A DNA stretch of 5,284 nt from Oscillospiraceae bacterium (GTDB lineage: Bacteria; Bacillota; Clostridia; Oscillospirales; Ruminococcaceae), in assembly GCA_017440425.1 (NCBI GenBank), contig JAFSHJ010000285.1:1-5284 (forward strand). Reading direction: 5' to 3'. This document shows positions 1-5,204 of the stretch, piece by piece (within the stretch, counting starts at the first letter, position 1; each line of letters opens with the position of its first letter). The position numbers and the translations under genes were made by a program. Below the pieces are notes generated by a model. That model ran no database searches. It saw only the letters and a program-made list of their open reading frames with translations, and was not told where the DNA came from.

Positions 1-1
1 C

Positions 2-481
2 ACCAAACGCATTATCGGCAACATTATGTACACCAAAGCGTGGCTGTTGGGCGAAGACGGAGAGAAGAGGGAGATAGTTTCCTTTGGTCCCATCTCCGTT
101 GCACCCGAATATCAGCGAAAAGGGCTAAGCAAAATGCTTATAGAGCACTCCTTTGAAAAGGCACGGGAGATGGGTTACGGCGTGAACATCAACTTCGGCA
201 ACCCCGCCAACTATGTGGGACGCGGCTTTGTAAGCTGCAAAAAGAAAAACGTCAGCTTTATGGCAGACGGCAATTTCCCCACGGCGCTTCTTGTCTGTGA
301 GCTTGTCCCCGGTGCGCTGGAGGGCAAAAAGTGGCAGTATATCCCCAGCAGCGCTGCAGATTGCTGCGATGACACCGCCGCTGTGGAAGCGTTTGACGCA
401 GGCTTCCCGCCCAAAGAAAAGGCCTGGCGACCCAGTCAGGAAGAATTTTATATTTACAGTCATTCAAGCGTGGTCAGATGA
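2..481 (+). CDS. GNAT-family N-acetyltransferase, 5'-truncated
   Basis: This is the C-terminal part of a GNAT acetyltransferase, a family that transfers an acetyl group from acetyl-CoA to an amine on a small molecule or protein. The frame is open to the window edge, so the gene begins upstream and the ATG at 26 is probably internal: the residues just before it (IIGNI) continue the usual beta strand. Seen directly is the acetyl-CoA-binding motif A, a V-A-P-E-Y-Q-R-K-G-L-S stretch, preceded by a beta strand with F-G-P-I-S and followed by a helix (KMLIEHSFEKAREMGY). This arrangement resembles the YhbS-like subgroup. The segment after the core (N-F-G-N-P-A-N-Y, then G-F-V-S) fits the last strands of the fold. 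The gene ends in TGA and is followed 33 bases later by a strong terminator hairpin, so it is the last gene of its transcript. The substrate cannot be predicted. Confidence is high for the family and low for the exact role. Confidence 0.85.
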   Translation, partial: TKRIIGNIMYTKAWLLGEDGEKREIVSFGPISVAPEYQRKGLSKMLIEHSFEKAREMGYGVNINFGNPANYVGRGFVSCKKKNVSFMADGNFPTALLVCELVPGALEGKKWQYIPSSAADCCDDTAAVEAFDAGFPPKEKAWRPSQEEFYIYSHSSVVR

Positions 482-514
482 TCCCAAAAACTTTGCAGCT
501 TTGAATCTGCAGGC

Positions 515-560
515 AATTACAGCCCACCAAAATCCGGTGGGCTGTAATTTGTTTTTAATT
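515..560 (+). terminator. Rho-independent terminator of the acetyltransferase gene
   Basis: A perfect 14-bp stem is formed by 515-528 (AATTACAGCCCACC) and 536-549, with a 7-base loop, and is followed by a T-rich run (TGTTTTTAATTT). The GC-rich upper stem plus U-tract is a classical intrinsic terminator. It isolates the acetyltransferase transcript from the mscS promoter that starts about 20 bases later. Confidence 0.92.
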
Positions 561-581
561 TAACTGTTTTTTATATTCGTC

Positions 582-610
582 TTGACTTTCACCCCTCAAA
601 TAAATATAAT
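582..610 (+). promoter_or_regulatory. Sigma-A-type promoter of the mscS gene
   Basis: The -35 hexamer TTGACT (582-587, five of six consensus bases) and a perfect -10 hexamer TATAAT (605-610) are separated by the optimal 17 bases. Transcription would begin near 617, giving a leader of about 25 bases that carries the Shine-Dalgarno GGAGGG at 630-635. The TTG inside the -35 box is in frame with mscS, which can mislead gene callers into starting the gene 20 codons too early. Confidence 0.82.
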
Positions 611-641
611 ATATACTGAATCAATTATCGGAGGGAACACC

Positions 642-1454
642 GTGGACTTTGAACACATCTTTTCTATCGTTACCGAATTTGTAACCTCGTTCGGCATAAA
701 GCTTTTGGGAGCTATTGTTGTTTTGGTTGTCGGCATCTACCTTATCTCCATCCTTTGCAAATGGATAAACAAATCTCACAAATTTGACAGGATCGACAGC
801 AGCCTTCGCTCCTTCCTGAAAAGCTTTACCAAAATTGCTTTGTATATCATTTTGATAATTACGGTCGCAATGATTTTAGGTGTCCCCGCCACCTCTTTCC
901 TCACCATTCTCGCTTCCTGCGGCGTTGCCATCGGTCTTGCTCTTCAGGGCTCACTCAGCAACCTTGCAGGCGGACTCATGATCCTCTTCTTCAAACCCTT
1001 TAAAATTGGTGATTTCATCGAGGCTTCCGGCGAATCCGGCACTGTTGTGGAGATCTCCGTTGTCTACACAGAACTTCTTACACCCGACAACAAACGCATA
1101 ACCGTCCCCAACGGCACCCTCACCAACTCTGTGATCAAAAATTATTCCGCAGAAGATACTCGCCGAGTGGATTTCACCTTTAACGTTGCATACGACAGTA
1201 ACGATGAAACTGTTAAAAAATTGATAAGCGAGATCATTCAGGCACACCCGTTGTCTCTTGCGGAACCCGCACCCGTTGTTCGTCTTTCTGCCCACGCAGA
1301 CAGCTCGCTGACATATTCCGCCCGTGTTTGGTGCAAAAATGCGGATTATTGGACAGTTTATTTTGATATTATGGAAGCCGTTAAAGCTTCTTTTGATAAA
1401 AACGGCATCAACATTCCCTTCCAGCAGATGGATATTCACATTAAAAACGACTGA
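642..1454 (+). CDS. mscS: Small-conductance mechanosensitive channel, MscS family
   Basis: The product is a 270-residue pore protein of the inner membrane that opens under membrane tension and releases solutes during osmotic down-shock. The length is close to E. coli MscS (286 aa), so this is the minimal three-helix type. Predicted membrane helices lie at about residues 20-40, 62-82 and 84-115. The third contains the pore-lining Gly/Ala pattern G-V-A-I-G-L-A-L-Q-G-S-L-S-N-L-A-G-G (94-111), almost identical to E. coli MscS. It is followed by F-K-P-F-K-I-G-D, the beta domain with I-T-V-P-N-G (153-158), and the cytoplasmic C-terminal domain with V-A-Y-D-S, R-V-W and Q-M-D-I. I chose the GTG at 642 because GGAGGG sits 6 bases upstream and the alternative TTG at 582 is within the promoter. 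It has its own promoter and a terminator on each side, so it is monocistronic and probably unrelated to the GRE operon. Confidence 0.95.
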   Translation: MDFEHIFSIVTEFVTSFGIKLLGAIVVLVVGIYLISILCKWINKSHKFDRIDSSLRSFLKSFTKIALYIILIITVAMILGVPATSFLTILASCGVAIGLALQGSLSNLAGGLMILFFKPFKIGDFIEASGESGTVVEISVVYTELLTPDNKRITVPNGTLTNSVIKNYSAEDTRRVDFTFNVAYDSNDETVKKLISEIIQAHPLSLAEPAPVVRLSAHADSSLTYSARVWCKNADYWTVYFDIMEAVKASFDKNGINIPFQQMDIHIKND

Positions 1455-1488
1455 CATTGCTTTAAAGCTTTTATTTTCACCTAACAAC

Positions 1489-1526
1489 AAAACCATCCGA
1501 AAATTTTTTCGGATGGTTTTAATTTT
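1489..1526. terminator. Bidirectional terminator between mscS and the GRE operon
   Basis: A perfect inverted repeat (1489-1503 AAAACCATCCGAAAA with 1506-1520) forms a hairpin. On the plus strand it is followed by TTTTAATTTT. On the minus strand the stem is also flanked by a T-run (TTTTGTTGTT). It lies between the mscS stop (1454, plus) and the GRE stop (1540, minus), so it can end transcription from both sides. The AT-rich inner stem probably opens to a loop of about six bases. Confidence 0.88.
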
Positions 1527-1539
1527 AAGCATTCCGCTG

Positions 1540-3450
1540 TTATCCCAAATATTCGCAGCGGCGGATGACATGGTTCTGAAACTCTATATCAAGCTCGTTA
1601 AAATATCCGCTCCACCCCCACACACGCACGATGAGGTTGGGATATTTTTCGGGATTTTTCTGCGCATCCAGCAGCCGCTCTCTGTTTATGGAGTTGAGCT
1701 GAAGCTGGTGTCCCCCCAGTTCCACATACAGCTTGACCAGCTGCGCCGTCTTTTCAATACCGATATCGTTGCGCAAAACCGAATCGTGTATCTCCAGAGT
1801 CAGCGGACCGCCGTTGATTATATCCGTCATATCGTATTTGGTGAAGGACTGAATGACAGAGAGCAAACCGTTGGTCTTCACATCCAGCGACGGGGAGAAG
1901 CTGGAGGAATAGGGCTCGGATGCCTTTCTTCCGTCTGCTGTTGCGGGACATTTTGCCGCTGTAAAGATATATTCCATGGCGCTGCCTGTGCCTGCCCGCC
2001 AAACTCCGCCGCTGCCGTTGCTGCGGTTGTTCATGCTTTTGGAGAAAACGCTCATCAGGTGCATGGCAATATCATCCGCCTCAGCATCGTTGTTGCCCAT
2101 TTTAGGGCAGCTGCGCAGCGTGTTTCTCAGCTCGCTGAAGCCTTCAAAGTTACTTTCCAACGCCTGAAGCAGCTCTGCTTTGGTCACCGTCTGCTCATCG
2201 AAAACGCATCTTTTGACCGCCGCAAGGGCATCTGCTGCGTTGGATATGCCCGCTCCGTGGCAGCCGAAGTTGGTGTATTTTGCGCCGCCCCTCCACATAT
2301 CGGCGAGCTTTTGGATGCAGCCGTCTATGAACAATGACAACAGCGGCTGATTTTTCTCCGCATAGCCGTAAACAGACTGTATGAGTCGGTCCGACTCACA
2401 TTTGATGGCACTATCCACCTCCGCAAGAAGCTCGTCAAAGCTTTCGCATAGGTTCAGTTTTTGGTGCAGAGTGTTGTTCACCACCAGCGGGAAGTTGAAG
2501 GTTCTTATGTTGGGAAAATCCGCTCCGCTGTTGGGGATTATATATTCCCAACAGGCAGCAACAACATAGTTCAGGGCATCTTCCCTCTCATAACCCAGCT
2601 TCACAAGTCCCGGGACCACCACGTCGTCGTTGCAATATTGCGGAAAACCCAGTCCCTGCTTTGTGAGTTGTGTGGCCTTGACGTAAATTTCATCGGGAGT
2701 GTTTTTGCCGACACGCAGGTTTATTTTGGGATCGATGAGGTTCAGCTCAAGGGATGCCCTCATACACATCTCCGACAGCTCGTTATACATGCTGTTTCCC
2801 TCTTTGTCAAAGCCGCCCAGCACCATGCTCTGTCCGTTATCTCCCTGCTGCACACCGGTGTAGAGATCGCTGTCGTAATTGATGGAGATGAAAAATGCCT
2901 CCAGCGTTTCAAAAATCTCCTCGTCGGTCACGCCGTTCTTTTTATCGTTTTCGTAAAAAGAATACATATATTGATCAAAGCGGCCGAAACCCAGATGGGC
3001 AGCCTTGTCTATGCGTAAAAAATAGATGCAGAGCTTGATGAACACGCAGGCCTCATAGAATGTGGACGCACCTTTGTGAGGCACATTCTGCAGCGCATTG
3101 CAGAGCCGCCGGTTTGACCTGACGGTTTCACGGTATTCATCGCAGACACGGATGCATTCATCCAGCTTTTCGAGCATCCGCATTCCGTATTCTTTTTTTG
3201 CCTCGTCTTCCGCTGCCGAAATGCTCTCCGTAAGCTCTTTGCGGGTGGCATCGAAACCCATTGTGATAATGCGTTTATAGTTTGGGGAGACGTTGCCTCC
3301 GTCGGCGCCTTTCAGCGGCTTGCCGCAGCCCATATTAAAGCCGAAGAGATCCACGGGATAGAGGATGGGACTTTCGGTCTCCTTCGTTCTGTACTGTCTG
3401 TAGCTGTTGTCTTTCAGCTGTTTGAGCAAAGCTTCAACAAGTTTTGTCAT
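1540..3450 (-). CDS. Glycyl radical enzyme, PFL-like, unknown substrate
   Basis: This 636-residue cytoplasmic enzyme of the pyruvate formate-lyase superfamily would use a backbone glycyl radical and a cysteine thiyl radical for an anaerobic C-C, C-O or C-N bond-breaking step. Seen directly: the C-terminal glycyl loop R-V-W-G-W-S with radical Gly612, 24 residues from the end as usual; the thiyl Cys300 in A-A-C-W-E with Glu302; F-P-Q-Y-C-N-D-D (269-276); G-A-G-I-S-N-A-A-D (399-407); and the G-G-H-Q-L-Q-L-N strand (579-586) before the glycyl loop. The Cys-to-Gly distance (312) matches the family, but only about 300 residues precede Cys300, against about 418-433 in E. coli PFL or clostridial glycerol dehydratase. 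The sequence is not PFL, which has a Cys-Cys pair. The start ATG follows GGGTGAT and lies nine bases after the activase stop, so the two genes are one operon. The reaction is unknown; names such as formate acetyltransferase would be overannotation. Confidence 0.93.
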   Translation of the reverse strand: MTKLVEALLKQLKDNSYRQYRTKETESPILYPVDLFGFNMGCGKPLKGADGGNVSPNYKRIITMGFDATRKELTESISAAEDEAKKEYGMRMLEKLDECIRVCDEYRETVRSNRRLCNALQNVPHKGASTFYEACVFIKLCIYFLRIDKAAHLGFGRFDQYMYSFYENDKKNGVTDEEIFETLEAFFISINYDSDLYTGVQQGDNGQSMVLGGFDKEGNSMYNELSEMCMRASLELNLIDPKINLRVGKNTPDEIYVKATQLTKQGLGFPQYCNDDVVVPGLVKLGYEREDALNYVVAACWEYIIPNSGADFPNIRTFNFPLVVNNTLHQKLNLCESFDELLAEVDSAIKCESDRLIQSVYGYAEKNQPLLSLFIDGCIQKLADMWRGGAKYTNFGCHGAGISNAADALAAVKRCVFDEQTVTKAELLQALESNFEGFSELRNTLRSCPKMGNNDAEADDIAMHLMSVFSKSMNNRSNGSGGVWRAGTGSAMEYIFTAAKCPATADGRKASEPYSSSFSPSLDVKTNGLLSVIQSFTKYDMTDIINGGPLTLEIHDSVLRNDIGIEKTAQLVKLYVELGGHQLQLNSINRERLLDAQKNPEKYPNLIVRVWGWSGYFNELDIEFQNHVIRRCEYLG

Positions 3451-3462
3451 AACATCACCCTA
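3451..3462 (-). promoter_or_regulatory. Coupled stop codon / ribosome binding site for the GRE
   Basis: Read on the minus strand, the junction is TAG-GGTGATGTT-ATG. The activase stop runs directly into GGTGAT, which can pair with the anti-Shine-Dalgarno end of 16S rRNA, three bases before the GRE start. A ribosome finishing the activase would sit on the GRE initiation site, so translational coupling is likely. The pairing is weaker than the AAGGAGG of the activase. Confidence 0.6.
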
Positions 3463-4302
3463 TAATACCTTAAATGCAATTCCGTTTTTATCAAAAATTT
3501 CTTTCGGGATGTTCACCGTCATCCCCTCATCAAAATCGGGACGGTATTCCCTGCCAAGCATTTTATATTTTCCGCCCGCCATTTTGTTATACGGCAGCAG
3601 CTCCGCATAGCTGACACCGTTCTCTTTAAGTATCTTCACTATTCCCTCTGTGTTTTCGGCGGTGTCTGTCACGGTGGGGATAAGCGGTATGCGCACCACA
3701 AAATCCTTGCCGCTTTGGGCAAGCTTTGAGAAATTTGTCAATATCACCTCGTTGGATACACCCGTATATCTTTTGTGCTGTGCCCCATCTGCCAGCTTTA
3801 AATCGAACAAAAAGAAATCTGCCGATAAAAGTGCTTTTTCAAACACGTCCTCACCGCAAAAGCCGCAGGTTTGTATTGCGGTGTGCAGCTGCCCCTTCAG
3901 TCCGGCAAGGCATTCGAACAAAAAACTGCTCTGCATAAGCGGCTCACCACCGGAGAAGGTCACTCCTCCATTTTTCAGCAGCTTTCGGTTTTTTAAAATT
4001 TTCTCACACAGCGCCCCGCTCTCCATCCACTCACCGCAGACACGCAGCAGTCCCTTTGGACAGTTTTTAATGCTTTCCAAAGTAAAAACCGTTTCTCCGT
4101 TCTTTTTTTCCGCACTGTTTATGCAGTTTCCGCAGCCAATGCATCCGTTTGGGCTTCTGACTATTTCGGCGGTGCTGCGCTGTCCCTCCGGATTGTGGCA
4201 CCAGCTGCATCTCAACGGGCAGCCTTTTAAGAAGATGCTACTTCTTATGCCCGGTCCGTCATAGACAGAAAACTCCTCTATGCTGAACACACATCCCTGC
4301 AT
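3460..4302 (-). CDS. Glycyl radical enzyme activase, radical SAM
   Basis: This 280-residue radical SAM enzyme would reduce S-adenosylmethionine and abstract the alpha hydrogen of the partner glycine, switching on the GRE encoded just downstream. Seen directly: D-G-P-G-I-R (15-20); the cluster motif C28-x3-C32-x2-C35 in G-C-P-L-R-C-S-W-C-H-N-P-E; the SAM-binding S-G-G-E-P (117-121); Q-T-C-G-F-C; D-F-F-L-F-D-L-K; V-V-R-I-P-L-I-P-T-V-T-D; and the closing L-L-P-Y-N-K ... K-Y-K-M-L-G motif. Between the SAM cluster and the core is a short ferredoxin-like insert with Cys54, 57, 60 and 81 (C-x2-C-x2-C-x20-C). That is enough for one extra 4Fe-4S cluster, whereas most non-PFL activases have two. The ATG at 4302 is well supported by AAGGAGG seven bases upstream. 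It is first in the operon, which is less common than the GRE-first order. Its partner is taken to be the adjacent enzyme. Confidence 0.95.
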   Translation of the reverse strand: MQGCVFSIEEFSVYDGPGIRSSIFLKGCPLRCSWCHNPEGQRSTAEIVRSPNGCIGCGNCINSAEKKNGETVFTLESIKNCPKGLLRVCGEWMESGALCEKILKNRKLLKNGGVTFSGGEPLMQSSFLFECLAGLKGQLHTAIQTCGFCGEDVFEKALLSADFFLFDLKLADGAQHKRYTGVSNEVILTNFSKLAQSGKDFVVRIPLIPTVTDTAENTEGIVKILKENGVSYAELLPYNKMAGGKYKMLGREYRPDFDEGMTVNIPKEIFDKNGIAFKVL

Positions 4303-4309
4303 CTCACCG

Positions 4310-4316
4310 CCTCCTT
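4310..4316 (-). promoter_or_regulatory. Strong ribosome binding site of the activase
   Basis: On the minus strand the sequence reads AAGGAGG followed by seven bases (CGGTGAG) and ATG. It fully matches the Firmicute Shine-Dalgarno consensus and fixes the activase start at 4302. Confidence 0.85.
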
Positions 4317-4324
4317 TTGCTTTT

Positions 4325-4353
4325 ATTTTAAAATATCACCATTGACAATACAA
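4325..4353 (-). promoter_or_regulatory. Putative promoter of the activase-GRE operon
   Basis: The best minus-strand candidate pairs a weak -35 TTGTAT (4353-4348) with -10 TAAAAT (4330-4325, five of six) at 17 bases. An alternative uses the better -35 TTGTCA (4348-4343) with a poorer -10 TAAAAG (4325-4320), also at 17. Two TATAAT sequences further upstream (4374-4369 and 4366-4361) lack a good -35. A weak -35 would fit an activator-dependent promoter, as expected beside an AraC regulator, but the choice among these is uncertain. Confidence 0.4.
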
Positions 4354-4370
4354 GAATGATATTATAAAAT
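4342..4370 (+). promoter_or_regulatory. Promoter of the AraC-family regulator
   Basis: A perfect -35 TTGACA (4342-4347) and -10 TAAAAT (4365-4370, five of six) are separated by 17 bases. Transcription would start near 4377, about 26 bases before the ATG. The -35 box physically overlaps the predicted minus-strand promoter region, so regulator and operon transcription should interfere or be controlled together. A short AT-rich dyad, TATAA-AA-TTATA (4363-4374), covers the -10. Confidence 0.72.
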
Positions 4371-4402
4371 TATAGACAGAAGTTAAGATTTTGGAGAAAC
4401 TT

Positions 4403-5176
4403 ATGATACAGCACCAGATATCCAATTCTTTGGGAAATTACAACTATAATGCCTATATTTACAAAACTGCCCTTTGGCCGCCCCACTTTCACGGAAATTA
4501 CGAACTTATATATGTGTTCAGCGGCACGGCGGAGGTCTCGGTAAATGGAGTTTCCGACACACTTCATCCGGGTGAGCTGCTGTTTATCCCACCGCACTCC
4601 GTCCATTCGCTGACAGTTGACGAGGGCGAGACCTGGGTGGGCGTTTTCTCGGAGGATTTCATCTCTGCCTATGCACAAAACAACAAATACGCAAGATATT
4701 CAAAATTCAGGTGCAGCGAAGACGTGGAAGACACCCTGAAAAAATTTTTGTTTTTCGAAGGCACTCCCGAACGCTATCTCTGCATCTCCTGCCTTTATAT
4801 GGTGTGCAGCGAATGCCTTAAAAATGCCGTCTGCCACACATCGGAGCAAAACAGCAACTTTGTCTACAGCGTCGTCACCTATATTTACGCAAACCTGAAC
4901 ACAGACATCACGATGAAAGGGATAGCGGATTCCCTGAACTATGAATATCACTATTTCTCCGCCCTGTTCAATCAATATTTCTCCATACATTTTAAGGGTT
5001 TTATAAACATGTTCCGCTTTGAAAAGGCCTGCTCTCTTTTGAGCGACAGCGCCAACACCGTCACCTATGTTGCGGAGTGCTGCGGCTTCGGCAGTATCCG
5101 AAACTTCAACAGAGTTTTTAAAAAGTTCTGCGGCTGCACGCCCATGGAATACCGAAAAAAACAACTAAAAAAATGA
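4403..5176 (+). CDS. AraC-family transcriptional regulator, cupin sensor
   Basis: The product is a 257-residue transcription factor, probably controlling the divergent activase-GRE operon. The N-terminal half is a cupin sensor domain: H-F-H-G-N-Y-E-L-I-Y-V-F-S-G (28-41), where His28, His30 and Glu34 sit where cupins bind metal or ligand, then H-P-G-E-L-L-F-I-P-P-H-S-V-H (55-68). The C-terminal 100 residues hold two helix-turn-helix units, I-T-M-K-G-I-A-D-S-L (169-178) and V-A-E-C-C-G-F-G (223-230), ending with F-K-K-F-C-G-C-T-P-M-E-Y-R, the AraC signature. I place the start at ATG 4403: GGAG (4393-4396) lies six bases upstream, while the in-frame TTG at 4391 overlaps that ribosome binding site. 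The linker is unusually cysteine-rich (Cys127, 130, 135, 138, 144); the whole protein has 11 cysteines. The ligand is unknown, perhaps the GRE substrate or product. Control of the neighbouring operon is inferred from the divergent arrangement. Confidence 0.93.
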   Translation: MIQHQISNSLGNYNYNAYIYKTALWPPHFHGNYELIYVFSGTAEVSVNGVSDTLHPGELLFIPPHSVHSLTVDEGETWVGVFSEDFISAYAQNNKYARYSKFRCSEDVEDTLKKFLFFEGTPERYLCISCLYMVCSECLKNAVCHTSEQNSNFVYSVVTYIYANLNTDITMKGIADSLNYEYHYFSALFNQYFSIHFKGFINMFRFEKACSLLSDSANTVTYVAECCGFGSIRNFNRVFKKFCGCTPMEYRKKQLKK

Positions 5177-5204
5177 AGGCTTGAGTTTTCATTCAAGCCT
5201 TCAT
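5167..5204 (-). terminator. Convergent terminator spanning two stop codons
   Basis: A perfect 12-bp stem (5173-5184 ATGAAGGCTTGA with 5193-5204) encloses an 8-base loop. Read on the minus strand, it is followed by TTTTTT and then a second T-run, so it is a good intrinsic terminator for the gene entering from the right. On the plus strand no T-run follows, so termination of the AraC transcript there may be weaker. The stem contains the TGA of the AraC gene on one side and the TGA of the minus-strand gene on the other. Confidence 0.75.

Noticed and set aside
469..478. Short sequence CATTCAAGC shared by the end of the acetyltransferase gene and the terminator near 5190.
   Set aside because: A nine-base match in a 5-kb window is expected by chance, and no longer repeat or mobile-element end surrounds it.
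951..1571. Minus-strand open frame of 206 codons opposite mscS.
   Set aside because: It crosses the terminator and overlaps the conserved MscS domain; its translation resembles no protein family, and mscS on the other strand is certain.
1324..2337. Long plus-strand open frame opposite the GRE gene (337 codons).
   Set aside because: It runs across the end of mscS, the terminator hairpin and the GRE reading frame, has no ribosome binding site, and its translation is Cys/His/Arg-rich without motifs. It is a shadow of the GRE gene.
2461..3018. Plus-strand open frame of 185 codons opposite the GRE gene.
   Set aside because: It lies wholly within the well-supported GRE frame, with no start context or recognisable domain.
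1540..3450. Identification of the GRE as pyruvate formate-lyase.
   Set aside because: PFL has two adjacent active-site cysteines and an R-V-S-G-Y loop. This protein has A-C-W-E and R-V-W-G-W and a much shorter N-terminus, so only superfamily membership is supported.
3650..4264. Plus-strand open frame of 204 codons opposite the activase.
   Set aside because: It is Ser/Pro/Phe-rich low-complexity translation typical of antisense frames; the activase on the other strand has all its family motifs.
4391..4402. TTG start for the AraC regulator, four codons upstream.
   Set aside because: The TTG overlaps the GGAG ribosome binding site that serves the ATG at 4403 with good spacing.
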